From: Ciceribacter sichuanensis
GTDB lineage: Bacteria; Pseudomonadota; Alphaproteobacteria; Rhizobiales; Rhizobiaceae
Length of the DNA: 64,000 nt
Reading direction: 5' to 3'
NCBI RefSeq assembly: GCF_024055605.1
Contig: NZ_JAMXLX010000001.1
Span: forward strand, 744,001 to 808,000
Shown here: one piece after another, positions 60,917 through 64,000 of the stretch
Layout of the letters: the number at the start of each line of letters is the position of its first letter
How positions within the stretch are numbered: the stretch's first letter is position 1
Notes under the pieces: generated by a model
What the model was told of the DNA's origin: nothing
Seen by the model: the letters and a program-made list of their open reading frames with translations, nothing else
Database searches by the model: none
Position numbers and translations under genes: made by a program

Positions 60917-61509
60917 GCCGTTTCGACCGGACCAGTATCGACATCGTCAGCGACGAGATCGTGTGGAAGGGATGGAGCACCCTGCGTCGGGTCGTTTTCG
61001 ACTATGGGCGCGATGGCCATACGACACAGCTTGAATGGGAGGTCTTCGATCGCGGCGAAGCCGTTGCGGTGCTGATCTACGATCCACGACGGGACGTCGT
61101 GGTTCTTGTGCGGCAGTTCAGGATTCCCGTACATTTGCAGGGCGAAGCACCGTTTCTACTGGAAGTCCCGGCAGGGTCCATGGAACGGGGAGAAGATCCC
61201 GAAAAAACGGTGATCCGCGAGGCGCATGAGGAAACCGGCTTCGGTCTCAGGCAGCCGAGACGATTGTTTTCCGCCTATATGTCGCCCGGCGCGGTGACGG
61301 AAAAGATTCACTTTTTCTATGCGCAGATCGGAGAGGCCGACAGGGTGGCCGATGGCGGTGGGTTGGACGAGGAGCACGAGGATATCGAGCTTGTTGAACT
61401 TCCGTTGGCAAACGCTCTTGCCATGATTGAAAGCGGAGAAATCCTCGATGCCAAGACGATCATGCTGCTGCAGTGGGCGGCATTGAACCGCGAACTTCTG
61501 GCCGACTGA
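60913..61509 (+). CDS. Nudix hydrolase (NudK/GDP-mannose-pyrophosphatase-like)
   Basis: 198 residues. The Nudix box fits GX5EX7REUXEEXGU in GSMERGEDPEKTVIREAHEETGF read in parts. The N-terminal LLEVPAGSME and FYAQIGEADRV features resemble the NudK/ADP-ribose pyrophosphatase group. It hydrolyses nucleoside-diphosphate-linked compounds. ATG 60913 overlaps the preceding stop by 4 bp, so it is co-translated with the molybdopterin oxidoreductase, an unexplained pairing. Confidence 0.95.
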   Translation: MSRFDRTSIDIVSDEIVWKGWSTLRRVVFDYGRDGHTTQLEWEVFDRGEAVAVLIYDPRRDVVVLVRQFRIPVHLQGEAPFLLEVPAGSMERGEDPEKTVIREAHEETGFGLRQPRRLFSAYMSPGAVTEKIHFFYAQIGEADRVADGGGLDEEHEDIELVELPLANALAMIESGEILDAKTIMLLQWAALNRELLAD

Positions 61510-61530
61510 AGGGTTCTGTGCGGCGGTGTT

Positions 61531-61567
61531 AAAAAGGCCGCGAACGCGCAAAGGTACGTTCGCGGCC
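61531..61567 (-). terminator. Rho-independent terminator of the first omptin gene
   Basis: GGCCGCGAACG / CGTTCGCGGCC, 11 perfect pairs with a 10-nt loop; on the minus strand T5 follows. A second stem CGGACGGC / GCCGTCCG (61571-61593) lies between it and the gene. Confidence 0.9.
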
Positions 61568-61610
61568 AGACGGACGGCACGGCTGGCCGTCCGCGGGGGG
61601 CTCGGGAGGA

Positions 61611-62555
61611 TCAGAACTTGCCCTTGAGGCCGAAGGAGATCGATACCGCCTGGAAATCGGCGCCGGCTCCATTGGAGTAATGCTCGTCGTCGCTTGCGCC
61701 CGTGGTGTCGACCATGCGGACGTCTCCCTTGGTGCGGAAGACCTTTTCGAAATTGCCGGCGACATAGAATGCGGCGTTCTGCGTGAACTCGTAGTTCACG
61801 GCGACGTTGGCCCCGAGCATGGGGGCCGCCCCCATGGAATCGTAGAAGCGCAGGTCACGCATCCAGTGGTCGTCGATGTCCTCGATGCCGAAGCTCAGGC
61901 CGCCCTTCACACCACCCGAGATGGTGAAAGCACCGATCCTGTGTTCCGCATTTGCCGCCAGGAAGGCGACCGGGATCTTCTGGCGATAGCTGATGGCCCT
62001 CTCGCCGTCGGCAAAGCTGCCTACGGTATCGTGCAGAGCGGAGGTGCTGTAGATGTAGGAGCCGCCAAAGGCGCTCCACTTCACATCGGAATAGCTGAAG
62101 CCCAGGCCGAGATCGAGCGTCGTGACGTCGTTGGAGTAGACGTCGCGGTCCACTTCGATAGAGCCGTTGAAATAGTGGTCGAGTTTCGTGTCTGGATGGG
62201 TGGAACGGTGTGTCCAGTCATCGATGGAGTAGACGAGCCAGTCAAAGTCGACCATGTGGCCGTTGCCGTTCGCCCCGATGTTCACATCGGCCTTCACGCT
62301 CCAGTTCTTGTCGAGGTCCGCCATGGCGCCGAACGTGTAGAGCGTGACGCCCTTGCTCTCCCAGTCCAGCTGGCTGAGCTTGTGGGAGCCGTCATAGACA
62401 TATTCCCCGGCCTTGATGTTGGCGAAGCCGATGCCGCCGTAAATGGTGAAGTTCTGGTCGGGCGAGGTGAAGAGATTGTCTGCTGCCGTTGCAAGGGTCG
62501 GAGAACAGAACACAAGGCCCGCCAGCAAGGCGGTCTTCGTGCGAAGAAGAGACAT
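61611..62555 (-). CDS. Omptin family outer-membrane protease, copy 1
   Basis: 314 residues with a signal peptide (cleavage near ATAA-DN). Omptin blocks: DGSHKLSQLDWESK, MVDFDW with Asp103/Asp105 (OmpT Asp83/Asp85), DDWTHRSTHPDTKLD, GGSYIYST, FADGERAISYRQK, and IEDIDDHW with Asp228/His230 (OmpT Asp210/His212). So the four catalytic positions are intact. C-terminal Phe. It cleaves peptides between basic residues at the cell surface in enterobacterial relatives. Copy 2 lies upstream in the same direction, 168 bp away; each has its own ribosome site. Confidence 0.95.
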   Translation of the reverse strand: MSLLRTKTALLAGLVFCSPTLATAADNLFTSPDQNFTIYGGIGFANIKAGEYVYDGSHKLSQLDWESKGVTLYTFGAMADLDKNWSVKADVNIGANGNGHMVDFDWLVYSIDDWTHRSTHPDTKLDHYFNGSIEVDRDVYSNDVTTLDLGLGFSYSDVKWSAFGGSYIYSTSALHDTVGSFADGERAISYRQKIPVAFLAANAEHRIGAFTISGGVKGGLSFGIEDIDDHWMRDLRFYDSMGAAPMLGANVAVNYEFTQNAAFYVAGNFEKVFRTKGDVRMVDTTGASDDEHYSNGAGADFQAVSISFGLKGKF

Positions 62556-62722
62556 GCGTTTACCCTCAGTCGTATTGTCCAATGGGGTCGGACATTACGA
62601 TTTTGATCTTCTTCTTCAACGGGCAGGACCGGCCATTTATGGGAATGACCCGGGCCAAAAGTGAGTCGATTTTTTCTGCGGGGAGAATTTGTAACTTGAA
62701 ATGAACCCGGCAGTCCCCGGTT

Positions 62723-63664
62723 TCAGAACGTGCCCTTGACGCCGAAGGATACCGACCACGCCTGGAAGTCGGCGCCGGCCGCATCGTCATACTTGGCCGA
62801 TGCCGGGTAGAGGGTGCTTTCGACCTTCGTGTCGCCCTTGGCATGATAGACCTTCTGGTAGTCCCCGGCCACATAGATCGAGGCGGACGGCAGAAGCTGG
62901 TAGTCGAGGGAGACATTGGCTCCGATCATCTGCGCCGGCTTCATGTCGTCGGTAAAACGCAGGTAGCGCATCCAGTGATCGTCGATGTCGCTGATGCCGA
63001 AGGTCGCGCCGCCATGGAGGCCGCCGGCCAGTGTCAGCGCCCCGATGCGCTGCTCGGCATTGGCCGAGACGAAGGCGACAGGAATCTTCTGCCGGTAGGT
63101 GATGCCCTTCTCTCCGTCCGCGAAGGTGCCGACGGTGTCGTGCAGGGAATAGCTGGAATAGACGTAGCTGCCCCCATAGGCGCTCCATTGAACGTCCGAA
63201 TAGCCAAGGCCCCCGCCAAGAGCGAGCCTTGTGCTGTCTGTCTGGTAAATAGTCCTGTCGGCTTCGATCGTGCCGTTCAGATAGTGGTCGAGCTTCGTGT
63301 CGGGGTGGACTGACTGGTGCGTCCAGTCATCGATGGAATAGTCCACCCAGTCCCGGTCGACCATGTGACCGTCGCCCTTCATGCCGAAGTCGAGCTTGCC
63401 CTTGAGACGCCAGTTATAGCCGAGTTCAAGCGTTGCGCCCAGCTTGGCGGTGGGGACATTCTTGCTTTCCCAGTCGAGCTGGCTCAGCTTGTGGCTGCCG
63501 TCATAGACATATTCCCCGGCCTGGAGATTGGTGAGGCCGATGCCGGCAAACGCGCTCACCGAACCGTCCGAAGATGAGTAGAAATTGTCCTGGGCGCGAG
63601 CGGGCAGGGCCGTGACCAATACGGCTGACGCAATCAGCGGTAAATAGAAGGAACGAATCGGCAT
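62723..63664 (-). CDS. Omptin family outer-membrane protease, copy 2
   Basis: 313 residues, alignable with copy 1 without gaps to residue 230: DGSHKLSQLDWESK, MVDRDW (Asp103/Asp105), DDWTHQSVHPDTKLDHYLNG, GGSYVYSS, FADGEKGITYRQK and ISDIDDHW (Asp228/His230). The catalytic set is complete. Signal peptide about 1-24 (LPARA-QD); C-terminal Phe. It diverges from copy 1 in surface-exposed loops, so specificities may differ. Possibly co-transcribed with copy 1; a weak pause between. A repeat element lies upstream. Confidence 0.95.
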   Translation of the reverse strand: MPIRSFYLPLIASAVLVTALPARAQDNFYSSSDGSVSAFAGIGLTNLQAGEYVYDGSHKLSQLDWESKNVPTAKLGATLELGYNWRLKGKLDFGMKGDGHMVDRDWVDYSIDDWTHQSVHPDTKLDHYLNGTIEADRTIYQTDSTRLALGGGLGYSDVQWSAYGGSYVYSSYSLHDTVGTFADGEKGITYRQKIPVAFVSANAEQRIGALTLAGGLHGGATFGISDIDDHWMRYLRFTDDMKPAQMIGANVSLDYQLLPSASIYVAGDYQKVYHAKGDTKVESTLYPASAKYDDAAGADFQAWSVSFGVKGTF

Positions 63665-63720
63665 GTCCCGCAACCCCTTGTTGTTCAAGGCGAGCCTGCA
63701 TCGGAATGGTTAATGATGGG

Positions 63721-63830
63721 CTAGCGCATCGGCCCGAAAATCGGAATCGATTTTCGGAAAGCTCGATGCGTAGATTCAAGATGTTAGAGCGTCCTTTGTG
63801 CGTCCAAATGGACGCACGGCGCTCTAGCGC
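63721..63830. repeat. RIME-like rhizobial intergenic repeat with two nested stem-loops
   Basis: Flanked by CTAGCGC at both ends (63721-63727 and 63824-63830). First structure: outer CGCATCG / CGATGCG, inner CCGAAAATCG-GAAT-CGATTTTCGG (63734-63757). Second: outer TAGAGCG / CGCTCTA, inner GTGCGTCC-AAAT-GGACGCAC (63798-63817). This matches the type of dispersed palindromic element known in Rhizobiaceae. I see no second copy in this window. Confidence 0.78.
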
Positions 63831-63858
63831 GATGGTATAGCGCGGCATGCTGCACTCC

Positions 63859-64000
63859 TCAGAATGCGATGGCAGCAGCGTCCTCTTCTGAGAGATTGGC
63901 AAGGGATGGCGCGGTGCGAACCATCTCATATTTGACCTGCGTCACCTTCACGGCGCGATACCAGTCGACGAGATCGCCCCAGGGGTCGTTGATCTTGCCG
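63859..64000 (-). CDS. C-terminal end of an unidentified gene, cut off by the window
   Basis: The minus-strand frame from the window edge to the stop at 63859-63861 gives 46 residues: GKINDPWGDLVDWYRAVKVT, QVKYEMVRTAPSLANLSEED, then AAAIAF. It is polar, has no membrane segment, and reads as real coding sequence. I cannot name the family from the tail alone. The repeat follows its stop by 28 bp. Confidence 0.6.
   Translation of the reverse strand, partial: GKINDPWGDLVDWYRAVKVTQVKYEMVRTAPSLANLSEEDAAAIAF

Overview
The window reads as ordinary chromosomal DNA of an alphaproteobacterium of the order Rhizobiales, most likely Rhizobiaceae (Rhizobium/Agrobacterium/Ensifer/Shinella-like). Reasons: high GC; a CcrM-type GANTC methyltransferase; a BioR/BioY biotin-transport locus with TTATCTATAA boxes; an Omp25/RopB-type surface protein; the mutY - dciA - dsbA - smc neighbourhood; and a RIME-like intergenic repeat at the right end. 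I saw no insertion sequence, prophage, CRISPR array or plasmid-transfer gene.

Layout. 0-6.7 kb: a cut-off GGDEF protein, a DinB-family protein, a GST, a YbhB protein, an AraC regulator, ndk, a peroxiredoxin, a DsbD-N-like secreted protein and yqgE. 6.7-13.1 kb: a minus-strand run thrC - M16 protease - GNAT - large GGDEF/EAL protein. 13.4-20.2 kb: a lipoprotein, a lipid-kinase-like protein, a HAD phosphatase, an SMR efflux pump with its TetR regulator, an ArsR regulator facing a NIPSNAP/ABM gene pair, then bioR, bioY and DUF1284. 20.3-27.8 kb: ccrM, a SnoaL-like protein, a zinc-less-looking alcohol dehydrogenase with MarR, a HAD protein, mutY, dciA and a DsbA-like protein. 27.9-40.7 kb: smc, an Ivy-type lysozyme inhibitor, a Tat-exported VOC protein, DUF1127, a LysR regulator, ppdK, two membrane proteins, and a cupin/MBL pair. 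41.0-43.5 kb: tRNA-Gln(TTG), a lipoprotein, tRNA-Pro(CGG), about 700 bp of structured non-coding DNA and a DUF922 protease-like protein. 43.6-47.2 kb: a LysR - VOC dioxygenase - glutathionyl-hydroquinone reductase - esterase cluster. 47.4-55.9 kb: a LacI regulator, a CGNR regulator with lipoprotein and divergent orphan permease, moaE, moaD, pgsA, uvrC, an SDR and an outer-membrane beta-barrel protein. 56-64 kb: a GST, RNase T2, rlmJ, a molybdopterin oxidoreductase with a Nudix hydrolase, two tandem omptin proteases, the repeat, and a cut-off gene.

How genes work together. The most system-like cluster is 43.6-47.2 kb. It combines a ring-cleavage-type VOC enzyme, a GS-hydroquinone reductase and an MhqD-like esterase behind a LysR regulator, which suggests quinone or hydroquinone detoxification. 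Its first ribosome site lies in a hairpin arm. A diverged, Tat-exported paralogue of the VOC enzyme lies 12 kb away. The best-supported regulatory sites are a 26-bp TetR operator inside the SMR promoter, two perfect BioR boxes and one degenerate box before bioY, a 32-bp near-perfect palindrome between the CGNR operon and the permease, and a TTAA-N7-TTAA-N7-TTAA array matching the CtrA consensus upstream of the outer-membrane protein. A plus-strand terminator at 22.24-22.29 kb has no gene before it and may end an undescribed small RNA.
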